Below are positions 13,596 through 24,700 of a stretch of DNA of 39,483 bases, in pieces. The notes below the pieces were generated by a model, which had not been told where the DNA came from, did no database searches, and saw nothing but the letters and a program-made list of their open reading frames with translations. How positions within the stretch are numbered: the stretch's first letter is position 1; each line of letters opens with the position of its first letter. Position numbers and translations under genes: made by a program. The DNA comes from Ministeria vibrans ATCC 50519. Lineage: Eukaryota > Opisthokonta > Filasterea. The stretch lies in contig CALSCP010001920.1 in NCBI GenBank assembly GCA_943704425.1, positions 1-39,483 of the forward strand, written 5' to 3'.

Positions 13596-16272
13596 TTAGT
13601 CAATGTCCATGGCGTCGGCCTTCTTGTCGGCGTCGGCAGCGGGCGTGGCGTCGGTGGCAGGGGTGTCAGCGGCCGGAGCAGGGGTGGGCTCAACCTTGGG
13701 CGGGTCTGCCTTAGGCTTGGGCTTGTTCACAATGGGCTTGGCGAGACGCTCAAGTTGATCACGCTGCACCTTGAGCTCGTCGGTGAGCACGGCGGGCGTG
13801 TCGTGCTGGGCGCAGCGCGATTGCGCCACGAGCTTCTCCTGCATCCACTTCTCCTTGAGTTCGAGCTCCGCCTTGAGCTTGTTCATGTCGTTGTCGGTGA
13901 GGTGTGCGTATCTCTCGTCGAAACCGCTCCACAGATCGACAATCTTGCGGTAGCTGACGCACGACTGCTGCAGAGCCTCAATGGCCGCCGGGCGCGTGGA
14001 CGCCTCGCCGAAACGCTGCACGATGGGATCCGACAGCTTTCGCATGTCGGCCATCTTGGCCTCGTACACCTTCTTGGGCTGGTCCTCGCCCTCGTCGTAC
14101 AACCACTCCTCGGCAGCCGAGAGGGCGCTCGAGAGCTCCTCGCGCTTCGACTCCTCCGCGAAAGGCGCGTACGTTTCCGAGAGCTTCTCGCGCATCTCGT
14201 AGACAAACTCCTCGACGGCGTTCTTCGCGTCGACACGCTCCTTCTCGATGCGGTCATTGAGCTGCATTTGCACCTCCGCCTCGTGGAAGGCGTTGCGCTG
14301 AGCTGTTGTAAACTCGCGAGAACCAGTGCCGCTCACGGTGAGAGGTGTCTTGACCGTCTTCTTCTTCTTGATCATGCGCGGTGCCTCGGGCTCGACAGGC
14401 GTAGCGTCCATGGGCTCGGGGGTCGCGTCAGCTGCGGGTGTGGCAGCGTCGGCAGCGGCCGGTGTTTCGTCCGTCTCCATGGGAGCAGGGGCGTCTCCAG
14501 CAGTGGCAGCGGCATCGTCGGTCGCAGGGGCGGCGGCGGCGGTGGCATCTGTGGCGGGAACAACGGCGGGTGCTGCCACCGGCTTCTCTTCGACCTCGTA
14601 CTCGACCTCCTCCTCGGAGCGAGCTGACTCGACAACAAAGATGCCGTGTTCGTTGATGCGCACGCGCACCTTGATCTTGTGGTCGCCGCCGGCAGCGGGA
14701 GGTGTTGTGGGCACCGTGATAGAGTAGGTGGCAATGTTGGCAAGGGCGCCGGGCACGAGCGAAGGGTCGACGTAGCGAGCGGTGACATCGAAGCTGGCGG
14801 AGCGGAGCAGGGTGATGAGACGGTTGCTGGGCACGGCGTGGTTGACGGGGAACACCTCGCTGCACTTCTCCTCGCCGGACGCGGGATCTGTGTAGTACAC
14901 GTTGATGTGGAAGGGCTGCGCCTCGGTGACGGCGAACTCGCGCACCTTGAAGGTAGGCGAGATGATGGCGCACATGAGAGCACAGCCGCGCGAGACAGCC
15001 TCGTCCGCATTGAGTGTCGTGTTGGGCTCGCGTCCAAACACGTCCTGGATGTAGCGCTTGACAGCGGGCATGCGAGTGCCACCACCAACAATCTCGACGG
15101 CGTAAAGGTCCTCGGCCTTGACCTGCGCCTGTTCGAGCAGACGCTTGAGAAGCGGAGTGATGCGACCGAGAGGCTCGGCACACAGCTCCTCAAAGGCAGC
15201 GCGGTCGCACGTGCCACGCACGTCGACATCGTTCATGAGACACTCAATGTTAAGCGGGATTGTCGTGGCGTTGGTCGACATAAGCTTCTTCAGCTTCTCG
15301 CACTCGGCCAGCAGACGCACGCAGGCCTTGGGGCGCGCGTGCACGTCAATCTTGTACTTGTCCTGCTCAAACGACACAAGATGGTTAAGATTAGTAATAA
15401 TAATAATAATAATAATAATTATTATTATCATTATTATCATTATTTTCATACTCATAATAATTATTTTATTATATTTTTTACGTTGTTTTTTTTTTCTTCT
15501 TCTTTTTACCTTAAACTCAGTGGCAAACTTGTCGAAAAGAGAGCGGTCAAGGTTCTGACCACCGAGCGAGCTGTCGTGGACGGTAGCGAGGACAGTGAGT
15601 TTGCCTTCGGAGAAGGAGCAGATGGACGCCTTGAACGCCTTCTTGCCCATGTCGACAAAGGCAACCAAGCGCGGCGGTTCAGTCGCAGGCGGAAGGTCCT
15701 TCTTGTAGATGCCATACGTCAGGGCAACTGCATCAAAGCAACACAACAACAATAATAATTATTATTAATAATAAAATATATATTTTTATGATAATAATTA
15801 TTATTGTGTGTTTTCTCACCTGCAGAGGTTTCGTTGAAGAGACGCAGGCAGTTGAGGCCAGCAATGTGGGAGGCGACAAGCATGGCACGACGCTGGGCGT
15901 CATTGAAGAAGATGGGGCAGCTGATGACGCAGTCGACCACCTTGGTCTTGAGGTTGCTCTCGGCGACCGCCTTGAGCTGCACCAGAAGCATGGCCAGCAG
16001 CTGGACCGGCTCGAACGTGCGCTCCTCGCCGTTGTACTTCACTGTGATGCCAATCGCACCCGTGTCCAGACGACAGTGCTTGGCGTACAGCATAGCCAGA
16101 GTCTCCTGCAATGTTCAACAATCAATTTCAGCGTTACTACTACGGTCGATTTTTTTTTTTCCCCTGTTCGACAAGTCTCTCTCATCTCGACAACCGCAAG
16201 ACCAGAGAGGCGGTGGAGTATGCAAAGGGGTGGAAGGGAAAGAGGGATACGGCGGGAATGATTAAAAAGAAG

Positions 16273-16317
<45 letters not shown>

Positions 16318-16526
16318 TGTGTGAGTGTTGAGATTTGGCAAATGTCGCGCATCTCCTGTAGAATGAGTGGTCGCGTGGACCCGCAATTGGGGGCAGGAGC
16401 GCCCTTTCACCGCAACCAAAGGGTGTCATTGGCGATGGAATGAACGGTGCAAGACAAGGGCGCGCGGCGGGGGACATATGGACGGCGTGATCGTCGAGGG
16501 ACGGGTCTGGAAAAGTCGCCGCGAGA

Positions 16527-16559
<33 letters not shown>

Positions 16560-16819
16560 CGACGATGCCACGTTACCTGGACGTCTGGGTCGTTGTAGTC
16601 GCGTGCAATGAGGAGGGGGAATCCAAAGATGGTGTTTTGGACATTGCTGGCGAGCTGGGACTTGCCGTTCTCGCCGAGGAAGCGGACGCGCTGGTTGAAG
16701 CTCACGAGTGTCGAGTTGTGGCGGTACGAGAATTCATTGGCGACAACTTCGATGCCGCCCTGGCGCGCGATCGAGATGAAGCAAGTGTCAGTTCCGATGT
16801 CAAATCCAACAACGCTCAT
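13596..16819 (-). CDS. Hsp110 family chaperone (HSPA4/Sse1-like)
   Basis: Hsp110 proteins are cytosolic Hsp70 relatives that act as nucleotide-exchange factors for Hsp70 and hold unfolded clients. Exons: 16577-16819, 15820-16105, 15510-15727, 13596-15362; 837 aa, the usual length. The N-terminus MSVVGFDIGTDTCFISIARQ and GGIEVVANEFS match human HSPA4 (MSVVGIDLG...). Also visible are VVDCVISCPIFFNDAQRRAM, IAGLNCLRLFNETSA|VALTYGIYKKDLP, KLKKLMSTNATTIPLNIECL, MNDVDVRGTCDRAAFE, VEIVGGGTRMPAVKRYIQ and LNADEAVSRGCALMCAI in the ATPase domain. A beta-sandwich follows with an Ala/Pro/Asp-rich inserted loop (APMETDETP, repeated ATPAAD-like units). The helical lid has EKERVDAKNAVEEFVYEMR and WLYDEGEDQPKKVYE. 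The C-terminus ends AMDID, like human EMDID. Exon 4 uses the acceptor at 15363-15365, which keeps EFK|DKYKIDV at family length. It is divergent from the unknown gene at 16938. Confidence 0.95.
15395..15447. repeat. (AAT)n-(ATT)n inverted tract in Hsp110 intron 3
   Basis: AAT units (15395-15420) switch to ATT/ATC units in the 147-nt intron 15363-15509. A similar smaller AAT/ATT pair lies in intron 2 (about 15748-15806). Confidence 0.85.
16106..16576 (-). other. Hsp110 intron 1: (GA)n and poly-A tracts
   Basis: This 471-nt intron is the longest of the gene. On the plus strand it carries a (GA)n run at about 16277-16315 and an A run of about 30 bases at 16528-16557, so the sense transcript has (UC)n and poly-U. 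I see no coding or RNA gene in it. Confidence 0.75.
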
Positions 16820-16937
16820 TGTGATGTGGGTTGCGAAAAATTAAAAAAAATCTGAAATATTTTCTGATGAGTTAATTTTTGTCATCGACTCACCAAAACT
16901 CAAAAGTAAATTTTTCTTCTGTCTTTCTTTCGCTGCA
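16820..16937. promoter_or_regulatory. 118-bp divergent promoter region Hsp110 / unknown gene
   Basis: Two start codons face away from each other across only 118 AT-rich bases. GAA and TTC trinucleotides occur (for example GAAATATTTTC near 16853), but not with the spacing of a clear heat-shock element. Confidence 0.4.
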
Positions 16938-17517
16938 ATGGAGATCAGCTCTAAGGAAGATCTTTTGTCGATTGGGGAGGCGTTTGCCATCACAGCAAGA
17001 CGGCAGGCGCAACAAGAGCGCAGTTGGTCGATGAAAGACCGACGTGAGTATGTCGCTCGAATGCAGGGCGTTTGGAGCAAGTCCTTGGAGGACATTAAGC
17101 GACGTGTGCTTGTGGGCGGTCTTCCCTTGACGGAAGGCTCAAAAAGTGTCCATAAAGGTACGGATTGGGAAAGGGCGAATTTTGAAAATTACAATTTGAA
17201 TCGCAAACGTCAAATACACACTCACAGAGAGTTGTTTGAATCTATGCGTATGCGCAAGTGGGTTACACTGCGTACCAATAAACCTGTGTGTGTAGTGGTG
17301 GAGCCAGTAAATCGCGAAAAGAAGGAGAAACTCAAAGGGATTCTGGTCAGCGTCAACACGCTGGTCCTGTCGCTCGCCGCACAGCGCCGCAGCGCCGCCC
17401 CGGAGCTTGCCGACGCCTTCAATGCAACCATGGCAGCCGTTCAGCAGAGTATCGACGCTGCCGATGCCGAATTGCAGGCGCCCCAAGCCGATACGTCCGA
17501 TGTGTCACTCAGTCAAG
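16938..17517 (+). CDS. Unrecognised protein, 3' end lost in assembly gap
   Basis: Two exons are visible: 16938-17157 and 17230-17517, the second ending in a good donor (AAG|GTAAGT) just before the gap. About 169 codons can be read. The start MEISSKEDLLSIGEAFAITA is followed by a charged, probably helical region (QERSWSMKDRREYVARMQ, KSLEDIKRRV) and LVGGLPLTEGS. Exon 2 begins ELFESMRMRKWVTLRTNKP and continues into Lys-rich and Ala/Gln/Asp-rich helices. The 72-nt intron (17158-17229) is a multiple of three without a stop, so retention would also read through; I chose the acceptor that keeps the ELFESM frame. No family is recognised. The remaining exons must lie in the gap, because MINDY4 ends on the opposite strand at 18094. 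Confidence 0.5.
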
Positions 17518-17538
17518 GTAAGTTCGTTTTTTTTTTTT

Positions 17539-17970
17539 NNNNNNNNNNNNNNNNNNNNNNNNNNNNNNNNNNNNNNNNNNNNNNNNNNNNNNNNNNNNNN
17601 NNNNNNNNNNNNNNNNNNNNNNNNNNNNNNNNNNNNNNNNNNNNNNNNNNNNNNNNNNNNNNNNNNNNNNNNNNNNNNNNNNNNNNNNNNNNNNNNNNNN
17701 NNNNNNNNNNNNNNNNNNNNNNNNNNNNNNNNNNNNNNNNNNNNNNNNNNNNNNNNNNNNNNNNNNNNNNNNNNNNNNNNNNNNNNNNNNNNNNNNNNNN
17801 NNNNNNNNNNNNNNNNNNNNNNNNNNNNNNNNNNNNNNNNNNNNNNNNNNNNNNNNNNNNNNNNNNNNNNNNNNNNNNNNNNNNNNNNNNNNNNNNNNNN
17901 NNNNNNNNNNNNNNNNNNNNNNNNNNNNNNNNNNNNNNNNNNNNNNNNNNNNNNNNNNNNNNNNNNNNNN
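17539..17970. other. Assembly gap (N run)
   Basis: 432 undetermined bases lie between a poly-T run and a long (CT)n run. These low-complexity flanks probably broke the assembly. The true length is unknown and the gap hides the end of the plus-strand gene at 16938. Confidence 0.98.

Positions 17971-18057
<87 letters not shown>
17971..18057. repeat. (CT)n microsatellite at gap edge
   Basis: About 43 uninterrupted CT units follow the gap and grade into CTAT units up to about 18075, just past the MINDY4 stop codon at 18094-18096 on the other strand. Confidence 0.95.
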
Positions 18058-18069
<12 letters not shown>

Positions 18070-18093
18070 GTCTATCTCTTCTCGGCATTGTGC

Positions 18094-18796
18094 TTACAAT
18101 AGAGGATCGGTTCCGTTCCAATCAATTAGTGCGTTGGGCCATTTGGTCCGAATGCAATGCTCAATGGGCGAAATCAGTTCCTTTGAATCATGACTCACTC
18201 GCTCCGCTCCTTCAAAACTAACCTGCAAACAAAGCAGCAATGAGACAATAAAAAAGGAGAAACCCCGCAACACAAGTGAAAGGTTACAGTCATTAAGATG
18301 GGATCCGTTTGGTTCGCAAGACCGTCATAATAGTGCAAGTGAAAGGACTCTTTTGGCTGAGCAGACGCACAGAGTGATACTGAGTGGTTTGTCGGTGCAT
18401 CAGTGCTGAACAATATTGAGTAGTGGCTTTCACTGCACACAATCCAGATGGGATTGATAGGATCTTTCAGAAACGATCCGACCTATTAGAAAAACCCATA
18501 GTAATGAGAATCATCATCAACAATGAAAATAATGAGAGAAGGATCATAATTTATGTACTTTGCACGAGTTGTAATGCTCAAAAAGGGACAAAAGACCGAC
18601 TTGACATTGCTCAGAGACACCCTATGAATGATAAAAAGGTGTGATAATAACTCAAAGGAAGCAAGAATGAGGTATAACAACTGACTTTGAGGGTAACATG
18701 GTCAGAGTTTGAGTCTGACTTGAGAGTGACAGTTCCATTGAATACGTTAGAAGTGGCGCGCCCCGTCACAATGAGATTCACCATATTCTAATTATA

Positions 18797-18842
<46 letters not shown>

Positions 18843-21333
18843 TAAGGATATTATAATAATAATAATAATAAGGATTGCATGGTGAGCGTTAACGTTCGAG
18901 CGTGGGTCATATTAGTAATGGGGTATACGTACCTGGGTGCAGTAAAAATGGGCGCCCATCAGTCGCATGTGCGGCTCATCCAGGTCGAGACGGACACGGT
19001 TGACGGAGCGGGTGAGCACAAGCGCATAAAGCACGAGCACAAGACCGTAGTCGGCGGCGAGTGCGCCCGCGCGCACGTGCGTCGACAAGAAGGCGCTGAG
19101 GTCGGGGCGTGTTGCAAAAGAGTATATCAGGAGTGTCTCGGTGAGCGAGTCGGGTCGATAGTGCGCGGAAAAGGGCACTTTCTTCTGTGTGCGACGCTCA
19201 AAGGGCGACAAGTTGGAGTCGGGGAGTGCAAAGAGAACGCACGTCGAGTCGGAGTCGCAGGAGCTCGCACGGAAGAGCATCTCAGTGAGGGCCGTGACAA
19301 GCGCACTCTCACGCGCACTGTTAGATGGTGACACCACTAGTGTACTTGGACTCGCACTGCTTTGCTGCATTAACTGCGCCAGAATCAATCCTTGGATGGC
19401 TGCGAGTGCCCCACACGGACCGCCTGGATGCCAAAGCAATTGCGAACATATTAGTACAAAAGGAAAAACTTGAAGTTTGAGCGAGTTTCTGCTGTAATAT
19501 ACATTTTTATGTCGTATTGTGTCCTGCGTATAAGTACCTTTGAGTTGGACGAGACCGTATTCCAATTGCGGAAGATCACAGAAGAAGAGACCCTAATTAT
19601 ATTATATAAAAGATATTAATATTCGACAAGAGTAGTAGTATAAATTATTATGCATATATGAGAATAATTAAGGGACATTGAAGTGAAACATGGGAATAGA
19701 GGAAATCAAATAAAACTCAACTGATCGCCGAGACCTGTTGACGCCACTCGGCATTAAAGAGGGCATTTTGATCGCCAAGAAAAAGACGTCTGAGTTGACA
19801 GGCGGTGTGTTCGGTGATGCGGGTACAGGTGAGGGTCCGGGGACGACGGCGGGGGTGCAAGTGGCGGGCTGACGTATGGTTGGTGTCGTCGGGTGCAGTG
19901 CGGTGGCCATGAGAGTCGTTAACGGAGGAGGAGGAGGAGGAGGAGGGGTCTTCGCAAACAAGTAGGTCTTCAACGTGTCGTGCCGTTTGGCTGATGCGCG
20001 CGCCCACGTCGTCGTTCTCGTTGTCGTTAGTGTCGATAGTACTAATTATATTGTTGTTGTTGCTGTTGTTGTTGTTGTGATGGTCCAGCGCGGAGATGAT
20101 CGTATTGTCGCGTGTGCCTTTTGCCTTTAATGCAGTGGTAGTGTCTGCGCTTGTGCAGGTGCCTGTGTTGGCCGGGGGATGCGAGCGGGTGAATGTTGAG
20201 TCGGCATCCCAAGCGCTTGTACTGGGAACTGCTGTTTCTGCTGATGTTGCGTCGCTGTACATGTTGTGATTAATATCACTGTCGAAAGAGAATGCTTCTT
20301 GGGGTGTCATGTCGTCGGAGGCGGAGCTTGCAATTGTTGATGGGGCGAAAAAATTGGTGTGTTTCGACGAGGTGTCGCGGCGTCGACCATGGCGTCGTTG
20401 TGCTCCACGAGTCGACAGGGCTGTCGACGCCGATGTGGCTCGACGTGCGTTTAATGTTGACGACGCCGGTACCGGTACTGTGGTATTCGTGTCAGTGTTC
20501 CTGACTTGCAGCAACTCCACGTCTGACAGAATCGTCTCGGTAGTCTCGCTCAAACCCACGCTTGAAGTTGAGCTAGAGACCCGGTGCGCTTTCATCACTT
20601 CAACATCATAGAGTGCATGGGACGCGGACGACGTCGACGTTGAAGTCTCGCGATCGCCCATGATCACGGGATGCGCAGACTGAGACGCACTCGCGGTGAA
20701 TGGTTTAGCCAACTTGCGCTCCTTCTCGCCCGCCGGTTGGGAATGCGCCATATTATAACTGGACGACTCGTCCTGAAAATGCACAATGATCATCTCTAGC
20801 ATACTGAGACTGGGGCCCTGGCTCTGCTGTGAGTTTGATCGAGCACGACGGACAAGCGATTCGATGTTCATTCGACGTGCAAGCTCTGTGCGACTGGAAA
20901 TGCTGAAAGAAAAGAGTTGCTCTTGATGAGGCTTAAGCTTGACTGTGCGGGCACACAGGTACACATATTGTACACACACATATGCATACACATGTATACA
21001 CACACACTCTTTCTAGTCTCTCTCTTTTACTTCACTAGTTTGTTTCCTCTCTTGCTCTCCTCTTTCTCTCTCTCTCTCTCTCTCTCTACTCTCACTCGCT
21101 CTTTTTCTGTTCAAACTGATCATGACTGTAATACCTTTCAGCATTTCTAGGATGTTCCACATCCATTGTCGCCAAGGTGTCTTTCAAGCCTCGACGAGCA
21201 AGGAACTATAAATATTTTGGCCATAATAATAATAATTATTATTATTATTTTTGACATTGATTGACGTTAAAAAGCTATCAACATTTTCGTCTCTTACTTC
21301 TCTAATGACTGCCAAGGCTAACTCCTCGGTCAT
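18094..21333 (-). CDS. MINDY4: MINDY4-type deubiquitinase (FAM188B-like)
   Basis: MINDY enzymes are cysteine deubiquitinases that prefer Lys48 chains. Nine exons: 21298-21333, 21135-21205, 19735-20902, 19538-19592, 18933-19423, 18686-18787, 18559-18621, 18288-18482, 18094-18222; all GT-AG with matching phases; 769 aa. A LisH-like N-terminus spans exons 1-2 (MTEELALAVIRE|FLARRGLKDTLATMD), as in human MINDY4. Exon 3 (about residues 36-425) is mostly disordered, rich in Ser/Thr/Asn, and ends FNAEWRQQ. The catalytic domain follows: LEYGLVQLKGGPCGALAAIQ with nucleophile Cys447, RLMGAHFYCTQ, NMVNLIVTGRATSNVFNG, VGLLSLFEHYNSCK and PINPIWIVCSESHYSILF with catalytic His682. Then come HLHYYDGLANQTDPI and IEHCIRTKWPNALIDWNGTD near the C-terminus. 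MINDY3 is less likely because the YYDGLANQ and WNGTD ending is MINDY4-like. The short first exon (12 codons) and the start are supported by the LisH match. Confidence 0.93.
18797..18870. repeat. (AAT)n microsatellite in MINDY4 intron 5
   Basis: Two AAT blocks (18797-18841 and 18853-18870) fill much of the 145-nt intron 18788-18932, close to the AG acceptor of exon 6. Confidence 0.9.
20903..21134 (-). other. MINDY4 intron 2 with CT/CA-rich simple repeats
   Basis: This 232-nt intron holds a (CA)n-like tract with ACATATG/ACACAC units (about 20955-21008), then CT-rich sequence with one TTCACTAGTTTGTTTCCTCT motif resembling the minisatellite of ZFPL1 intron 4, then (CT)n at 21063-21088. No gene is seen in it. 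Confidence 0.7.
21223..21249. repeat. (AAT)n-(ATT)n inverted junction in MINDY4 intron 1
   Basis: Four or five AAT units switch to ATT units at about 21235 in the 92-nt intron 21206-21297. Confidence 0.8.
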
Positions 21334-21755
21334 TTCCAAGTGCAGTAAAACAAAAAAAAAGTTGTCGTAAACTGAAACGGTAAACTCGTTATTAAATAAT
21401 AATTATTATTGTCTTGAGAGAACAGACAATCAACTACATTATCTGTATGATCATTGTATGACGTCCACGCTGACCTGACCAAATCATAGCGCCCCTACCC
21501 CAAGGCCCAACGGCGCATACATGCAATGCATGCAATCATGGGAAAGCGTGTTCGAAGCAGAAGGTATTATTGGGTTAGTATATGACTTGTTCAACTTGTT
21601 CTCCATATTATATAATAATGATCGGATGATTAAATAATAATAAATTATTTATTATTATTAAGTGTAATAAAATTCTTAAGCATTGAAAAGTAACAAAAAA
21701 AGAGAGGGAAAGAACAAAGAAAGAAAAACAGCAAAAAAAAATAAAATAACAAGAA
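21334..21755. other. Spacer between MINDY4 start and giant-gene stop
   Basis: 422 bases hold no gene that I can support. There are small AAT/ATT inverted blocks at about 21394-21412 and 21632-21660, and a repeated ATGCAATGCATGCAATCATG stretch at about 21520-21540. On the minus strand AATAAA occurs (plus-strand TTTATT, 21648-21653), about 100 bases past the giant-gene stop. The MINDY4 promoter should lie in the left half. Confidence 0.5.
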
Positions 21756-24700
21756 CTAAGTTCGGAAGCTGGCAGTGGACGAGCCAAGATCAGTGATGGT
21801 GCGCGGATGATGCGTTGAATAGTCGGGGGATCGGCCGGGCGAGGACATAGTGGGAGACTCTTGGAGAAGACCGCTGCCCTCGGTCATGTGAAGCACGGTC
21901 AGATGGTCGTGCGTGCTCTCGGCGGCCCGCAGCATCGCCGAGTTGTCGCCGTTGGTGTCGTAGTCGTACACCTCACGCATCTTCATCTGGCCGTGCGCCT
22001 TAAGTTGGTGATCACGGTACAGAATCGCCACGACAATGCAGCCCATAATGACTAGCGCAATAGTGAGCCCAACAATGGCACCCGTGCTCAGTCGCGGCGA
22101 TCCACTGCTTGACGACAGACTGTACACGGCGTACTCGTCGCACACGGGCACTTCGTTGCCGTCTGTCGCATCACTCTCTGCAGTCGTTGTGCCACAGTTG
22201 TACTCGCTAAACGACGACGTCGAGCTGCTCGTGTCGCGACGACGACTCGACGGGAGCTCTAACAACGCTCGCACGGGAACTATGCCGGAGACGGTCTTGC
22301 CTGTGTCCGGCAGGAACACAATACGCAACGGCACAAGCGTCTGACGGCTTGTCGACGAGCTCGCTGACACATACACAACTCGCACACGCACTGCAACCTC
22401 CACGTCGTCTGCGCCCGTGACGCCCAGATCGGAGAGCGAGACAAAGTCCACCTCCACGTCCGTCACGTCTTCGCCGAGCGCCCACAGTGGCGGCACCTCA
22501 ACACGCACACGCTCCCACACACGAGTCGCGCCACTCCCGTCGCCTGTCTTGTTCGCACGCGACGCCACAGGAATGTCAAAGACGTACTCTTCGCTGGACT
22601 CCGAGCTCACAGCGAGCGTCACCAGAGTCGCCGTATCCGTATCTTTGCCACGAATCACCGCGCCGTCGCTCACACTCGTGTTGCTCAGCGACACCTGGTT
22701 CACCGCCGTCACGCGGCACGTGAGCCGCGTAGTGCGCGTGCGGTTCACTGCGGCAACATCCATCACAGCAACTCCGGCACGCATGCGCGCCTCGTCTGCC
22801 GTGATCACCTCGCGTGCTTGCACATGACCAAATGGTCCCAACATCTCCACTGTCACCGACACCAGTGGCGAGTGTGTCTCAACCACAGACCAGCGACAGG
22901 CCAAGTCGCCATAGCGCGTCACCGAGTCCACGTCGTGCGTCGACTTGCCGTCCCACACACGCACCATTGGCGCACTCGAGTCCTTCACCACAACCACGCT
23001 CGAGGTGACCGGGACGCTGAGCAACGAGGCACGGTTGCGTGCCCGTGCGTGCACCAATAGCGCAGTGCCGTCCGCATAAGCCGTCAGGTTTTGTGTCGCC
23101 GCCAGGGACGCCCCATCCACAGTCTGACCCAGGGTGGTCCAAGTGGCAGACAGCGGTACCGCCCGAAGACGGTTGACGGCGCTCGCATTTGCCTGTGCAT
23201 TGGTCGAAGAAAAGTCGACACTGACCGTGGTGTAGGCAACGAGAACATCGACGGAAAGGGACGCATTGAGCGTGTCTACGGCATTCAATACAGTGTACGA
23301 CAGCAGCGACACATCGCTGTTCAGGTACACTGTGCTTGACACACCAAAGTTCTGCACATCCACCGACGCAACAGTCGGTGGACTGCCGGCACCCATGTAC
23401 GACACGGGACGCGTCACGCTCGTGACAACTCCAAGCGAGTTGGTGGCAGATACCTCTACCTGGAGAATTCTGTCGTTGTTGCCGACGACCAACTGGACAA
23501 GAACGCGCTTCTCGGGAGCCACCACTCCCGGCACGGTGCGCCACTCGGCCGGCGCTGCCGAGTCCGTCGCATTCACGTACACTCGCACACGCACGCGAAT
23601 CACAAGCGACTCATCGTCCCTCGTCTCGACGTAGATTGGAAAGGAAGGCAACGCCGGTGCATAGAGCGCACCCTGCGTGGCCAGGCTCGATGGAAGTATT
23701 CCCAATCTGGCGACGGGTGGAGTCAAATCCACAACCACAGTCGACGCGACCACGTCACGGCACAACGCTGCCAGGTTGCAGCACGACACAGTCTTGCGGT
23801 ACCTCTTGCCGTGCGCCAAACTCAAGTCTGTCTGGTTCGCTTCAAGTGCCGGCGCATAGATGCGGGGCGACACCCAAGTTGCGTTCGTATCCGTCTCCAA
23901 TACGGTCACCTGACAGTGCGAACAGCTTGAGTCGGGATCGACACAGGTGCTCCAGGCAGTCGCCGTGTACGTTGTCTCGTCAATCGCCTCTACCCCCCGC
24001 CAGTCGTCGCTGGTCACCGTAAACACGCGTGGTGGTGTCACGTCGAGAATGTTGTACTCGGCGGGACGCGTGGTGTTCACCAGGACACCATCGGAGCGCG
24101 CACACACCTCAAGATTCAGCGGGTTTCGCCCACACACGTGTGCATAGTACACCTGACCATTGGACAGCAACAGTCCACTCAGCTGCGCCATGGTGCTCAG
24201 TCCTATGTCAACCCACTTGGTGACCGTTGCCACGTCCGTTGAGACACTCGCGCCAGCACGGTAGCGCATATCGCGACCCTGCGGCCACGTCGCCGGTGTG
24301 TAGCCAGTCCACGCGGACGCATCTTGTCCGACCAAGGGAAATCGTGTGCCCACCGCGGCAACATAGGTGCCCACAAGAGGTGCCGACGTCGCATCGTAGA
24401 ATCCGTGCACATTCACAAACATGGTGGTGGTGCTCGCCTGCTGCGACTCGTCCACATCAAAGAGCCCATCCAGAACAGTGCCTGCCGTGGGTGCCGTCGT
24501 GTCAATTACAATGCCATTGCTACACACCGTGTCCGAGAGCAAATTCGCTTCATTGCGTGCACGCACACACGGAATCAGACGCACACCGGTGGGCAAGTCC
24601 GAGAGCGACGCGTCGGCCGCCGTAAACGTGTGCACGCCCGTCATGTTGGCACTCGCCTCGCTCGTAAGCCAGTCCACAAGCACGTTTGCAGCACCAAATG

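Noticed and set aside
14646-15755. 369-codon plus-strand open frame
   Set aside because: It is antisense to the Hsp110 coding exons, which carry unmistakable family motifs.
16820-16937. Heat-shock element upstream of Hsp110
   Set aside because: GAA and TTC units are present, but none shows the GAAnnTTC spacing in at least two adjacent units.
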